From: Novosphingobium sp. Rr 2-17 | Lineage (GTDB): Bacteria; Pseudomonadota; Alphaproteobacteria; Sphingomonadales; Sphingomonadaceae | DNA: 64,000 nucleotides | Direction: 5' to 3' | Assembly: GCF_000272475.1 (NCBI RefSeq) | Contig: NZ_AKFJ01000085.1 | Location: forward strand, 62,001 to 126,000 | Part shown: positions 43,502-53,217 of the stretch, piece after piece | Layout: the number at the start of each line of letters is the position of its first letter | Position numbering within the stretch: position 1 is the stretch's first letter | Notes under the pieces: generated by a model | Told to the model about the DNA's origin: nothing | Database searches by the model: none | The model's input: only the letters and a program-made list of their open reading frames with translations | Program-made: the position numbers and the translations under genes

Positions 43502-46261
43502 TCATGGACGCGTGTTCGCGCTGGCGATCTCGATCGCGGAAACGATCGCCTCGCCCTTCGAAGGTTTGAACGAAAGGTCCAGCTTGCCCTCGCTCACCAA
43601 GACCGTGGCGGTGCGCCGCACCGCTCGGGCAGTGCCGGCGATCGCGGCGATGTCGATCTGCTTGACCAAGAGCTTGCCGTTGGCTGTCACGTCGAACACC
43701 CGTTGCCCGGGTGCTTGCGAAGGCTCCACGAACGTCAGGGCCACCGTGTAGCGCCCGTTGCGCAAGGGTACATGGTAGCTGAAGGTGCCTTCGCGGTAGG
43801 TCGCGGCGACGGCGATGTTCGGGGTGCCCTCGATCCGGGCGGGAACGGCGGGCTTGCCGTAATCGGCTGCCTTTTCGAGCGTGCCTGAATGGCCGCCGGT
43901 AAAGAAGGCGTCCGATCCGAACCGCACCGAGGCGGCGGGGGCAAGGATAGTGCCGGCATCGATCCGCCAGTTCGCCCAGGCGTCCGCTGACACGGTCCAG
44001 TTCACCGCGTCCTTGGTTTCGCCTTGCGGGAACTGGCCGCGCGCTTCGACGGCGTTCGTGCCGCGATCGAGTGCGACGGCCTGCCACACGCAGATCTGGT
44101 CAGGACATGCAGCGCGCCGGCCCTGCGAACGGCCATTGACGAACAGCTCGGTCGCCGGGGCATTGCTGTAGACGCGCACGTCGGTGACGGAATAGGCCCG
44201 GTCGACGTAGCGCCGGCCATTGATGTGGACGGTCGGCGTCTGCGTCCAGTTCGCCTTGTAGAAGTAATAGGCGTCTTTGCGGATCTGGCGATCGTAGGTG
44301 ACCAGGCCCTTGGTGTTGATGTCCTGTGCATCGCCTTCGGCGCGGATGGTTGTGGCAAAGTCAAAGCTATTCCACAGCCAGGTTGCCCACAGATAAGGGC
44401 GAACCTTCAGCGCCTTCCAGGCTTCTTCGTGGATGTAGCTTTCGTATTCCTCCGGCTGCCGGGCGCCGCGCGAATCGATTGGGCCGCCCAGCACGTCATC
44501 GCTGTGCATGGTGGTCGCGCCGCCGGCACCGTATTCGGTGACAGACAGCGGCTGGCGGGGTCGCTTGGCGTGGAGGCTATCGAGATGCGGGCCGAGATCG
44601 CCCGGAACGCCGAAGTACCAGCCGAAGTAGCGATTGGCGCCGCCCAGGTCCGCGACCAGCGCGGTGGTGGGAATATCGACGCCATCGTTGAACAGCCGGC
44701 CTTCGCAACACGTCGCCAACGCTGTGGGACGCGATGGGTCTTCGGCGTGGGCGATGCCTTGCAGCGTGCGCAGCAGCGGCATCGGGTCCGGCGTTTTGCC
44801 ATCGGGGTAGCCGGTCAGGAAGGCGGGGAATGAGTTACCGAAATCCACCTCGTTGGCGATGCCCCAGGTAACCACCGAGGGGTGGTTCACGTTCTGGTGG
44901 ATCAGTTCGCGAAGCTGCTGATCGGCATTCGCGACCAGGGCGGCGCGTGGTTCCAGCTCGCCCCGACGCGTCCAGCCGGACACCAGCGGGATCTCGTCCC
45001 ACAACAGCAGCCCGTAACGGTCGGCCAGGTCGTGGATCGCGGGGCCGTGCTGGTAGTGGGTGAGGCGGATGGTGTTCACCCCCATCTCGCGCATGATCTC
45101 CATGTCCTGCGCGACATCGTCGGCGCTGATCGCCCAGCCTTTGCCTTCGCGGTCCTGGTGATAGCCGACGCCGTGCAACTGGACGTGCTTGCCGTTCAGG
45201 AACAAGCCCTGGTCGGGATCGATCCGCACGGTGCGAATGCCGAACGGCTGGCGGACTTGATCGAGCAGCCGGCCCTTGGCGTCGAGCACGTCGATCTGCA
45301 GCGTGTAGAGATACGGGTCTTCGACGCCTTGCCACAGATGCGGCGCGGCCACGTTCAGTTTGGTCGCGATTTCGCCGACGGCGCCAGGCGATACGGCAAG
45401 GGCGTTCTTCGATGAGGCAGCGAGCCGGCCATCCTTGTCGAACAAGCTGATCGCCACGGCGGCGCGCGTGCGTTTCACCCCATCGTTGGCAAGCCGGGCG
45501 CGCACGTCGATCTGGGCGCCTTGCGCGGTGACGGCTGCGGTGGTGGCAGTAAAACCGGGGCCGCCATGGTCGGCCAGATCGAGGTGGACCGGGTCCGACA
45601 GGATAAGCCGCACCGGGCGGTAGATGCCGCCATGGACGAAGAAGTCGCCGGTGAGCGGAAGGACGTCCGCCGTTTCGGAACCCTGTGCTGTAACCGAGGT
45701 GTTATCCGCGCGCACCACCAGGACGTTCTCTACGCCCGGCTTCAACGCCTTGGTCGCATCCAGCCGAAAGCGCGAGAAGCCGCCGGCATGATCGCCCAGC
45801 TTCACCCCGTTCAGCCATACGCTGGCCACCCGGCTGACGGCGTCGAACTCCAACCAGGCGCGCCGCCCGGCAGCAGACGCATCCGGCGTGAAGCGTAGGC
45901 GATACCAGCCTTTGCCTTGCGTCTTGTCGATGTTGTCTGCGCGATTGATGTGCTGATCGGGAGAGGGACGATAGAAGCCCACCCGGTTCCAGGTGTGCGG
46001 GATGGACACTTGCGACCACGTCGCATCGTCGAACGCCGGTGCGATAGCATCGGCAGACGCGGGGGCATCCGCCTGGTCCTTATGAAACCGCCATCCTGTC
46101 GCCAGCGTGGTTACTTGGCGCACCTGAGTGTGGGCCTGAGTGTGGGTTGCAGCGTCGGCCTCGGCTTTGTCGGGAACGGCACTGCTTTGCTGCGCGTAGG
46201 CTGGCGGCGTTGCCACCGAAGCGAGCAGTGCTGCAGTCGCGATAACACGATTGATGCTCAT
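43502..46261 (-). CDS. Glycoside hydrolase family 2 (beta-galactosidase or beta-glucuronidase type), exported
   Basis: 919 residues. Signal peptide (MSINRVIATAALLASVATPPAYAQ), GH2 sugar-binding (about 75-225), immunoglobulin-like (about 230-345) and catalytic barrel domains. General acid Glu471 (GIANEVDF), nucleophile Glu576 (SVTEYGAGG). The segment INTKGLVTYDR (Asn649, Lys651) resembles the N-x-K carboxylate-recognition motif of GH2 beta-glucuronidases, but similar words also occur in beta-galactosidases. The C-terminal part (about 790-919; VRFGSDAFFTGG, YTVALTFVEPSQAPGQRVFDV) is a malectin-like carbohydrate-binding domain. ATG 46261 has GGAGAGG upstream and an operator-like site 31 bp before it. 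First gene of the GH2-GH3 operon. Confidence 0.85.
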   Translation of the reverse strand: MSINRVIATAALLASVATPPAYAQQSSAVPDKAEADAATHTQAHTQVRQVTTLATGWRFHKDQADAPASADAIAPAFDDATWSQVSIPHTWNRVGFYRPSPDQHINRADNIDKTQGKGWYRLRFTPDASAAGRRAWLEFDAVSRVASVWLNGVKLGDHAGGFSRFRLDATKALKPGVENVLVVRADNTSVTAQGSETADVLPLTGDFFVHGGIYRPVRLILSDPVHLDLADHGGPGFTATTAAVTAQGAQIDVRARLANDGVKRTRAAVAISLFDKDGRLAASSKNALAVSPGAVGEIATKLNVAAPHLWQGVEDPYLYTLQIDVLDAKGRLLDQVRQPFGIRTVRIDPDQGLFLNGKHVQLHGVGYHQDREGKGWAISADDVAQDMEIMREMGVNTIRLTHYQHGPAIHDLADRYGLLLWDEIPLVSGWTRRGELEPRAALVANADQQLRELIHQNVNHPSVVTWGIANEVDFGNSFPAFLTGYPDGKTPDPMPLLRTLQGIAHAEDPSRPTALATCCEGRLFNDGVDIPTTALVADLGGANRYFGWYFGVPGDLGPHLDSLHAKRPRQPLSVTEYGAGGATTMHSDDVLGGPIDSRGARQPEEYESYIHEEAWKALKVRPYLWATWLWNSFDFATTIRAEGDAQDINTKGLVTYDRQIRKDAYYFYKANWTQTPTVHINGRRYVDRAYSVTDVRVYSNAPATELFVNGRSQGRRAACPDQICVWQAVALDRGTNAVEARGQFPQGETKDAVNWTVSADAWANWRIDAGTILAPAASVRFGSDAFFTGGHSGTLEKAADYGKPAVPARIEGTPNIAVAATYREGTFSYHVPLRNGRYTVALTFVEPSQAPGQRVFDVTANGKLLVKQIDIAAIAGTARAVRRTATVLVSEGKLDLSFKPSKGEAIVSAIEIASANTRP

Positions 46262-46291
46262 AGTGGCCTCTCCGCCTGACTTATCGGATAT

Positions 46292-46306
46292 ATTGATCTT
46301 ACCAAT
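46292..46306. promoter_or_regulatory. Putative UxuR-type operator at the GH2-GH3 promoter
   Basis: ATTGAT-CTT-ACCAAT, a near-perfect palindrome (one mismatch from ATTGGT-N3-ACCAAT, the FadR/UxuR-family pattern). On the minus strand it lies right after a possible promoter TTGACA (46336-46331) and GAAAGA (46313-46308), 31 bp before the GH2 start codon. Confidence 0.55.
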
Positions 46307-46474
46307 TTCTTTCGGCCGGTCCATCGTAGTTGTCAATGGCTGCGATACACATCAAGCGCCTGGGTAGTAGCTGGCTAAAATGCGCCAGTTGTCGCTGTCG
46401 GGGGCTTAGTCGCGGATTAAAAGTGATCTTTCCACTCTGTGGCGAGAAAAGCAGTAAAAGAGCGCCAAAATCCG

Positions 46475-46538
46475 TTGACCTGCCCTAGATAGCTGCATAA
46501 AGGCCTTACCAGATCGCGAATAAGGCGGCTTTACCAGG
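46475..46538. promoter_or_regulatory. TonB-receptor promoter with two putative operator copies
   Basis: Possible -35 TTGACC (46475-46480), 17-bp spacer, -10 TAAAGG (46498-46503). Sites GGC-CTT-ACCAG (46502-46512) and GGC-TTT-ACCAG (46527-46537) share the ACC half-site and three-base spacing with the sites at the GH2 and uxaC/manD promoters. The first overlaps the -10 box. Confidence 0.4.
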
Positions 46539-46549
46539 AGAGGATTGCG

Positions 46550-48880
46550 ATGCGCTATACATCATTCCTATTCGCAGGCTCGGCTATGATGGCCGTCCTC
46601 TCAACCACAGCTTATGCGCAGTCGGGCGCGGTGCCGACAGCACCCGCGCCGGCAGAAGCGCAGGACACCACGACGCAGAACGGCTCGCTCGAAGAGATCG
46701 TGGTCACCGCGCAGAAGCGTGAGCAGAACCTGCAGGACGTGCCTGTTGCCGTCAGCGCCATCAGTTCCGAGCAGATCGAGGCGCGCGGCGTCTCTGCCAT
46801 CACCGACGTGGCGCGGGTCTCGCCCAGCCTGACTATTACCGAGAACACCAACGCCACGGGCAGCAGCATCAACTTGCGCGGCATCGGCACGTTCTCGTTC
46901 AGCATCGGCATCGAGCCCAGCGTCGCGATCGTCGTCGACGATGTCGCGCTGCTGCAGCAAGCGCAGGCGTTTTCCGGCCTCAACGATATCGAGCGCCTCG
47001 AAGTGCTGCGTGGCCCGCAAGGCACGCTGTTCGGCAAGAACGCGGCGGCGGGCGTGATCAACATTGTCACCAAGGCGCCCACCAAGCAATTGTCCGGCTC
47101 GATCGGCGCGACGGCGACCTCTGACGATCAGCGCCGCCTGGAAGGCATGCTTTCCGGTCCGATCGGCGAGAACGTCGGCTTTCGGATCAATGGCTTCTAC
47201 GATGACCGTGACGGCTACATTCGCAATCTCAACACCGGGCATATGCTGAACGGTGAGCGCAGCTATGGCGCGCGCGGTCGCCTCGATTTGGACGTCACGC
47301 CTACGCTCGACGTGGTGCTGACCGGCAACTACACCAACACGCGGTCCAACGGCCAGGTTCGCACGTTCCGCAGCGTCAATTCCGGCGCCAGCGTGTTCGG
47401 CGCCCCGATCTCCGGTTCGATCGTGGGGATCGAGCCCTCCGACAGCAACTATACCATCCGCCTCGATACCGAGCCGCTGAACGTCAGCAAGCAGGCCATG
47501 TTCACCGGCAAGGCAACGCTTGACCTGGGCGCGGCAAACCTGATTTCGATCACGGCGTATCAGGACTGGCGTTTCCACTTCGTGGAAGACCTGGATACGC
47601 TGGGAACGCCCACGCTGCTCAATACGGCTGATCCCACCAGCATCCTGCCCAATGGCTCGGCGGCGACCGCCAGCTTCCACGCGAAGAACTTCACCCAGGA
47701 ACTGCGCCTCGTGTCGACTGGTGCGCGCCGTTTCGATTACCTGGTGGCGTTGTTCTACGCCAATGGTCACACCGATCGTGACTATGCGCGCGGCCCGAAT
47801 GCGGCGGCGAGCTGGGAAGCCAGCGCCGATACCGAGACGTTCGCCGCCTTCGCGCAAGGCACGTACGACTTCACCGATACCACGCACCTGGATGCGGGCG
47901 TCCGCTTCAACCGCGAGAAGATCGGCGCCACGTTCCTCAATACCACGGCGGGGGCGGCTGCCGTTGCCAACAATGGTTCGTGCCTTGCCGAATGCCGTGG
48001 CCGCGACAGCGACAACCAGGTGACGTACAAGGCCTCGCTGCGGCAGGACATTGCCGAACAAGTGATGGTCTATGCGTCTTACGCGACGGGCTACAAGGGC
48101 CAGGGTTTCGATATCAGCACTGGGTTCACGCCGGCTCGGGCCGCCAATCCGGTGCGTCCGGAAACCAGCCAGGCCTATGAAATCGGCCTGAAGAGCCGGT
48201 TGTTCGACAACAAGCTGCAGCTCAACCTCACCGGGTTCTGGACCGACTTCAAGGACTTTCAGGCTCAAGGCGGCGTCACCCTGGCGGACGGCACGATCGT
48301 GCCGCAGCTCAGCAACGTCGGCGCGCTGCGCAGCCGCGGGGTCGAGGCAGAGCTTTCGGCCAAGCCCACCCGGCTGCTGCGGATCGATGCCTCCGCTGCC
48401 TATACCGACGCCAAGATCCGCGAATTCGCCAATGCGCCGTGCTACACCGGCCAGACGCTGGCGCAGGGCTGTGTTCCTGCAACCGGCGGCTCGACCTTCC
48501 AGGATCTGTCGGGCGCTACGCTCGCCAACTCGCCCAAGTTCAAGTACAACATCTCGGCCAACTACGATGTCGAATTCCCCAAACTTGCCTTCGATGGCTT
48601 CATCACGGCTGAATGGGCATACCAAAGCAAGGTGAAGCTCGACCTGCTGGGCAGCCCGATTTCCTACCAGGATGCCTACGGCGTCTTCAACGGCAGCGTC
48701 GGTATCCAGGGCCGTGACGAAGCCGACTTCCGCGTCGCGTTGTTCGTGAACAATTTGTTCAACCAGCACTACGCAACCTCGCTCGGCTACACCGGCTCTT
48801 CGAATGCACAGGCCGTGGCCCAGTTGCTGCCGCGTAACTCGCGTCGCTACGTCGGTATCCGCACGCGGGTCGGCTTCTGA
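46550..48880 (+). CDS. TonB-dependent receptor of the uronate/oligosaccharide locus
   Basis: 776 residues. Signal peptide (MRYTSFLFAGSAMMAVLSTTAYAQ), TonB box EEIVVTAQKR (about 46-55), plug domain (about 55-165, with RGIGTFSFSIGIEPSVAIVVDDV and RLEVLRGPQGTLFGKNAAAGVINIVTK), and a barrel ending in Phe (YVGIRTRVGF). This short-plug sphingomonad type is used for many ligands. Position between the GH2-GH3 operon and the transporter/uronate genes suggests uptake of the oligosaccharide that these enzymes degrade. AGGAGAGG precedes the ATG. Confidence 0.88.
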   Translation: MRYTSFLFAGSAMMAVLSTTAYAQSGAVPTAPAPAEAQDTTTQNGSLEEIVVTAQKREQNLQDVPVAVSAISSEQIEARGVSAITDVARVSPSLTITENTNATGSSINLRGIGTFSFSIGIEPSVAIVVDDVALLQQAQAFSGLNDIERLEVLRGPQGTLFGKNAAAGVINIVTKAPTKQLSGSIGATATSDDQRRLEGMLSGPIGENVGFRINGFYDDRDGYIRNLNTGHMLNGERSYGARGRLDLDVTPTLDVVLTGNYTNTRSNGQVRTFRSVNSGASVFGAPISGSIVGIEPSDSNYTIRLDTEPLNVSKQAMFTGKATLDLGAANLISITAYQDWRFHFVEDLDTLGTPTLLNTADPTSILPNGSAATASFHAKNFTQELRLVSTGARRFDYLVALFYANGHTDRDYARGPNAAASWEASADTETFAAFAQGTYDFTDTTHLDAGVRFNREKIGATFLNTTAGAAAVANNGSCLAECRGRDSDNQVTYKASLRQDIAEQVMVYASYATGYKGQGFDISTGFTPARAANPVRPETSQAYEIGLKSRLFDNKLQLNLTGFWTDFKDFQAQGGVTLADGTIVPQLSNVGALRSRGVEAELSAKPTRLLRIDASAAYTDAKIREFANAPCYTGQTLAQGCVPATGGSTFQDLSGATLANSPKFKYNISANYDVEFPKLAFDGFITAEWAYQSKVKLDLLGSPISYQDAYGVFNGSVGIQGRDEADFRVALFVNNLFNQHYATSLGYTGSSNAQAVAQLLPRNSRRYVGIRTRVGF

Positions 48881-48890
48881 TGTCAGGCCC

Positions 48891-48922
48891 GCGACCGGTG
48901 CGCAATTGTCCGCACCGGTCGC
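48891..48922. terminator. Strong hairpin between the TonB receptor and MFS genes
   Basis: Perfect 12-base stem GCGACCGGTGCG/CGCACCGGTCGC with an eight-base loop, ten bases after the receptor stop codon. There is no T-run, so it may attenuate or stabilise rather than terminate. Confidence 0.5.
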
Positions 48923-48962
48923 GCGCTACTGCCTATCCAACGTGCCATCGGGGATATGAGGC

Positions 48963-50228
48963 GTGATCCAGTCCATTAAACGCCCAGTCCGCAACTTGCG
49001 CTGGTGGATCATAGGCCTGGTCACCCTGGGCACGGTCCTGAACTACCTGGCCCGCTCGACGCTTTCGGTAGCCGCTCCCACGCTCAAGGATGAGTTCGGG
49101 ATGTCGACCGAGGCCTACAGCTACGTCGTCCTGGCGTTCCAGTTGGCCTATACGGTCATGCAGACGGTGGCGGGCACCATCCTCGACGTGCTGGGCACAA
49201 GGCTTGGGTTCTTTCTGTTCGCGGTCGGCTGGGCTGCCTCGAACATGGCGCATGGCCTTGCCACCAGTTGGCAGGGTCTTGCGTTCTTCCGCGGCTTGCT
49301 GGGGGCTACGGAGGCGGCGGCGATCCCGGCGGGGGCGAAATCGGTTTCCGAATGGTTCCCGGCACGCGAACGCCCGCTGGCGACCAGCGCGTTCCAGATG
49401 GGGACCAGTGTCGGCGCCATCGCGGCCCCGCCACTGGTCGTGTTTTGCATCCTTCATTGGGGCTGGGAATCGGCGTTCTTCATCACGGGCGCGCTGAGCC
49501 TGGTGTGGGCGGCGATCTGGTGGTTCGCCTATGACACCCCTCAGCGCCATCCGCGGCTGGGCAAAGCGGAACAGGACATGATCGCGCGCGGTCAGGCCTT
49601 GAACGACGGCGAAGTGCGACCGTCCACCCGTGCGGCAGTCCTGAAATCACGCGGCTTCTGGGCCATCGCCATTCCGCGCTTCTTCGCCGAGCCGGCGTGG
49701 CAGACCTTCAACTTCTTCATCCCGCTCTACCTCGTTGCGGTGTGGAAGCTCGATCTCAAGAGCGTCGCGCTGTGGGCCTGGATGCCGTTCGTCGCGGCCG
49801 ATCTCGGATCGCTGGCCGCCGGTCTGGTGCCGCCCTGGCTGATGCGCCGCGGCGCCAGCGTGCTCACCTCGCGCAAGATCACGATGTCGGTAGGGGCGGT
49901 GTGCATGATCGGTCCGGCCTGCATCGGCCTTGCCGGATCGCCGGGCCTGGCGATCGCGCTGTTCTGCATCGGCGGGTTCGCGCACCAGATGCTCAATGGC
50001 GCGCTCATCACCTTGTGTTCCGACGTGTTCGACAGCCGCATGGTCGGCACCGCCAGTGGCATGGCGGGCACGATGGCGTGGATCGGCGGGATGTTGTTCA
50101 CCCTGCTGATCGGCCAGAGCGCGGACGTCTATGGCTATAGCCCGCTGTTCGTGGCGCTGGGCGTGCTCGACCTGATCGGAATGGCGGCCTTGTGGGCGCT
50201 GCTCCGCGCCGAAAAGGCCAGCGCCTGA
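48963..50228 (+). CDS. MFS transporter, hexuronate (ExuT-like)
   Basis: 421 residues with about 12 transmembrane segments and the major-facilitator loop pattern in DVLGTRLGFFLFAVGW (between TM2 and TM3). It belongs by features to the anion:cation symporter branch (ExuT/GudP/DgoT): NYLARSTLSVAAPTLKDEF at TM1 and SVSEWFPARERPLATSAFQMGTSVGAIAAPPLVVF around TM4-5, which carry the carboxylate-binding residues of this family. The predicted substrate is glucuronate, galacturonate or a related sugar acid, delivered to UxaC and UxuB encoded nearby. A rho-independent terminator follows. Confidence 0.87.
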   Translation: MIQSIKRPVRNLRWWIIGLVTLGTVLNYLARSTLSVAAPTLKDEFGMSTEAYSYVVLAFQLAYTVMQTVAGTILDVLGTRLGFFLFAVGWAASNMAHGLATSWQGLAFFRGLLGATEAAAIPAGAKSVSEWFPARERPLATSAFQMGTSVGAIAAPPLVVFCILHWGWESAFFITGALSLVWAAIWWFAYDTPQRHPRLGKAEQDMIARGQALNDGEVRPSTRAAVLKSRGFWAIAIPRFFAEPAWQTFNFFIPLYLVAVWKLDLKSVALWAWMPFVAADLGSLAAGLVPPWLMRRGASVLTSRKITMSVGAVCMIGPACIGLAGSPGLAIALFCIGGFAHQMLNGALITLCSDVFDSRMVGTASGMAGTMAWIGGMLFTLLIGQSADVYGYSPLFVALGVLDLIGMAALWALLRAEKASA

Positions 50229-50279
50229 ACTAGCGGGATCTTGCAGACCTTACCCCACCTGCCAAATGGCGGGCCCTTT

Positions 50280-50317
50280 GACCGGGCGGCTTCCTGATGG
50301 CCGCCCGGTCTCTTTTT
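50280..50317 (+). terminator. Rho-independent terminator after the MFS gene
   Basis: GACCGGGCGGC pairs with GCCGCCCGGTC (11 bp) around a nine-base loop, followed by TCTTTTT. It separates the plus-strand MFS gene from the minus-strand uxuB. Confidence 0.88.
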
Positions 50318-50319
50318 GG

Positions 50320-51714
50320 TCAGGCCAAGCGGTCGGCCAGGAAATCGAGATCGCTTTGGCTGGGCTCCCAAGTCGAGGCGACGACGCCGGATTTGCCGAT
50401 GATCCGGGCAATCGCGGCCCTGGCGTCCCCGCCTTGCCATGCATCGGCGAGGGCTCCCGCCTTGGGATCATCGACCGGGCCCCACTGCGCCGCGTTGTCT
50501 CCGCGAACGTGCCCCAGCCAGGCCGCAAGCGCGGCCAGGATCGCGGGGCAGGGCCGGCCTTGTCGGCGGTTCTGGGCCAGCGTGTCCAACCAGCGCTGCG
50601 GGATCTTCTGGCTGCCGTCCATCGCGATCTGGATCAGCCGGTGGTTGAGCGCCGGGTTGGCGAAGCGTTCCAGCAAGGCATCGGCATAGGCGTTCAAGTC
50701 CTGGCCCGGCGCGGCGGCGATCGTCGGCAAGGCTTCCTGCCGCATCAGTCGCTCGATCAGCGGGCGGATCGCGGGATCGGCTACTGCCTCGTGAACGAAA
50801 GTGTGGCCTTGTTGCAGGCCCAGATACGCCAGCGCCGAATGCGCGCCGTTCAGCAGGCGCAGCTTCGCGGTCTCGTAAGGGGCGACATCCGCCACCAGTT
50901 CCGCGCCTACCTTTTCCCAGGCGGGGCGCGGGCCGGCGAAGCGATCCTCGATCACCCATTGGCTGAACGGCTCGGTCATCACCGCGCCATCGTCTTCCAG
51001 CCCGGTTGCGGCGTACACCGCCTTGCGGTCGGCAGCGGTGGTGGCCGGGACGATGCGATCGACCATCGCGCACGGGAAGGTGCAGTTCGCCGCCACCCAG
51101 CGCGCAAGGCCTGGGTCCTGTCGCTCCAAATGCTCGGCCATCAGCCGTTCGAGCTGGCGTCCGTTGTGCGCCAGGTTGTCACACGAAAGCAGCGTGAGGC
51201 CGGGCAGGCCCGCGTCCTGGCGCCGGCGCAGGCCAAGCTCGAGATAGTGGTAGATGCTGCCGTGGTGCGCCAGGAACGGATCGAGCGAGCCGTCGGCAGC
51301 GCGGCAGTAGCCTTTCTCGGTCACGGTGAAGGTGACGATCCGGGTTTCAGGCGCGGCCAAAGCGGCGATCACGGCCTCCGGCTCCTCGCTGGCGACCAGC
51401 ACCCGCTGTACCGCACCGATCACTTGCGTCGTCTGGCCTGCCGCCGAACACTCGGTCAGAGTGTAGAGGCCGTCCTGCGGATTGAGCTGCCGGGCAACGC
51501 TGGCCGAACGCAGCGAGACGCCGATGATGCCCCAGTCCTGGTCGCCGTTCGCCATGGCGCGATCGGTGTACCAGGCCTGGTGCGCGCGGTGGAAGGCGCC
51601 GATGCCGAAGTGGACGATGCCGGCTCCTTGCGCCGCGCGGTCGTAGCCGGGCTGAGCAACGGTTGCGGGCAGGGCGGTCAAAGTCGCCGAGGAAAGGCGC
51701 TCGGTCTGGCTCAC
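50320..51714 (-). CDS. uxuB: Fructuronate reductase / mannitol dehydrogenase family protein
   Basis: 464 residues of the polyol-specific long-chain dehydrogenase family. N-terminal NAD-binding domain (AGIVHFGIGAFHRAHQAWYTDR, the G-x-G-x-F loop), catalytic lysine region KLRLLNGAHSALAYLG (about 300), C-terminal helical domain. It reduces D-fructuronate to D-mannonate, or tagaturonate to altronate (UxaB); linkage to mannonate dehydratase and UxaC favours the UxuB activity. Start is GTG 51714, overlapping the uxaC stop (GTGA); a longer in-frame reading runs into uxaC. Confidence 0.88.
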   Translation of the reverse strand: MSQTERLSSATLTALPATVAQPGYDRAAQGAGIVHFGIGAFHRAHQAWYTDRAMANGDQDWGIIGVSLRSASVARQLNPQDGLYTLTECSAAGQTTQVIGAVQRVLVASEEPEAVIAALAAPETRIVTFTVTEKGYCRAADGSLDPFLAHHGSIYHYLELGLRRRQDAGLPGLTLLSCDNLAHNGRQLERLMAEHLERQDPGLARWVAANCTFPCAMVDRIVPATTAADRKAVYAATGLEDDGAVMTEPFSQWVIEDRFAGPRPAWEKVGAELVADVAPYETAKLRLLNGAHSALAYLGLQQGHTFVHEAVADPAIRPLIERLMRQEALPTIAAAPGQDLNAYADALLERFANPALNHRLIQIAMDGSQKIPQRWLDTLAQNRRQGRPCPAILAALAAWLGHVRGDNAAQWGPVDDPKAGALADAWQGGDARAAIARIIGKSGVVASTWEPSQSDLDFLADRLA

Positions 51715-53147
51715 AGCTTGTAGGCTTTCTTGACGAGGTTGTAGGTCAGGTCCTGCGCCAGTTCGGCGGCTTCCCAATCGGCAATGCGGTGTTCGACCAC
51801 CAGTTGCGCCAGGAAGCCGCAATCGATCCGCCGGGCCACGTCGTGCCGCGCCGGGATGGACAGGAACGCGCGGGTATCGTCGTTGAAGCCGACCGTGTTG
51901 TAGAAGCCGGCAGTCTCGGTCGTCATCAGGCGGAAGCGGCGCATTCCTTCGGGGCTATCGTGGAACCACCACGCCGGCCCCAGCTTGAGGCAGGGATAAT
52001 GGCCTGCCAGCGGCGCCAGTTCGCGCGCATACGTGCTCTCGTCCAAGGTGAACAGGATGATCGAAAGCGCCGGCTCGTTGCCGAAGCGATCGAGCAGCGG
52101 CTTGAGGTTGGCGACATATTCGGTGCGCATCGGAATGTCCGCGCCCTTGTCGCGACCAAATCGTTCGAACACGCGAGCGTTGTGGTTGCGGAACGAGCCG
52201 GGGTGGATCTGCATCACCAGTCCGTCTTCCACGCTCATCGCGGCCATTTCGGTCAGCATCTGGGCGCGGAACAGCTCGGCGTCTTGCGGCGTGAAGCTGC
52301 CGGCGGAGACTTTGGCGAACAGCGCTTCGGCCTCCGCCAGCGAGAGATCGGCAGTGCGCGGGCTGGGGTGGCCGTGATCGGTGGACGTCGCGCCATGCGC
52401 GGCAAAGAATGCACGGCGCTGGCGATGCGCCGCCAGATAGCCGGACCAGGTCAGGCAGTCTTCCCCGGTGATTTCCGAAAAGCGCTGCAGGTTGTCGCGG
52501 AAACCCTCAAATTCGGGGTCGACCACGGGGTCCGGGCGATAGGCGGTGATGACTTTGCCTTGCCAGCCACCGACGCCTTGCGAACTACTGGCCTGCGCGT
52601 TCTCGGCGCGGATCGCGGCATGGTGCTCCAGCGTGTCGAGCGGGCTTTCGGTCGTGGCGATCAGTTCGATGCCATACCGGTCGAACAAGGCGCGGGGGCG
52701 AAAATCGTCGGTCGCCAGCAAGTCGGTGATGGTGTCGAAATAGAGGTCGCTGGTCTCCTCGCTTAACTGGACCGCCATGCCGAAAGCCTGCGCGAACACC
52801 CAGTCCAGCCACATCCGCGATGGGGTGCCCCGGAACAAGTGATAGTTCTGCGCCAGCAGCCGCCACGCCGCGCGTGGATCGGCGCTGCGGTTGCGGATGC
52901 CCAGCGCCTCCATCGAAATGCCTTGCGAATAGAGCATGCGAAAGACGTAGTGATCGGGCGCCAGCAACAGTTCGCTGGCATTGCCGAAGTTCTCATTGCG
53001 GGCGAACCAGGCAGGGTCGGTATGGCCATGGGGGCTGACGATCGGCAGGCCGGCCACGCTCTCGTACAGCGCGCGGGCTATATTGCGGGTTTCGCTATCT
53101 GCCGGAAGCAGACGATCGGGATGAAGGTCGAGAGGGCGTACTGCCAT
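51711..53147 (-). CDS. uxaC: Glucuronate/uronate isomerase
   Basis: 478 residues. Converts D-glucuronate to D-fructuronate and D-galacturonate to D-tagaturonate. Landmarks: PIVSPHGHTDPAWFA (the His-x-His metal ligands), FRGTPSRMWLDWVF, TTESPLDTLEHH and NNTVGFNDDTRAFLSIPARHD, here FYNTVGFNDDTRAF. The ATG at 53147 (MAVRPLDLHPDRLLPADS) matches the family; the longer frame has no support. Its stop overlaps the uxuB start. Divergent from manD across 160 bp that contain the operator region. Confidence 0.93.
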   Translation of the reverse strand: MAVRPLDLHPDRLLPADSETRNIARALYESVAGLPIVSPHGHTDPAWFARNENFGNASELLLAPDHYVFRMLYSQGISMEALGIRNRSADPRAAWRLLAQNYHLFRGTPSRMWLDWVFAQAFGMAVQLSEETSDLYFDTITDLLATDDFRPRALFDRYGIELIATTESPLDTLEHHAAIRAENAQASSSQGVGGWQGKVITAYRPDPVVDPEFEGFRDNLQRFSEITGEDCLTWSGYLAAHRQRRAFFAAHGATSTDHGHPSPRTADLSLAEAEALFAKVSAGSFTPQDAELFRAQMLTEMAAMSVEDGLVMQIHPGSFRNHNARVFERFGRDKGADIPMRTEYVANLKPLLDRFGNEPALSIILFTLDESTYARELAPLAGHYPCLKLGPAWWFHDSPEGMRRFRLMTTETAGFYNTVGFNDDTRAFLSIPARHDVARRIDCGFLAQLVVEHRIADWEAAELAQDLTYNLVKKAYKL

Positions 53148-53217
53148 GTATCCTGCTCCAAAAGTCTTTGTTTCAGCTTCTAGGGCATCGTCAGGATGTT
53201 TCAAGTCATCTGATGTC

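Noticed and set aside
46550-48880. Reading the TonB receptor as siderophore-specific
   Set aside because: Neighbours are glycosidases, an MFS sugar-acid transporter and uronate enzymes; no Fur-box-like palindrome was seen before it.
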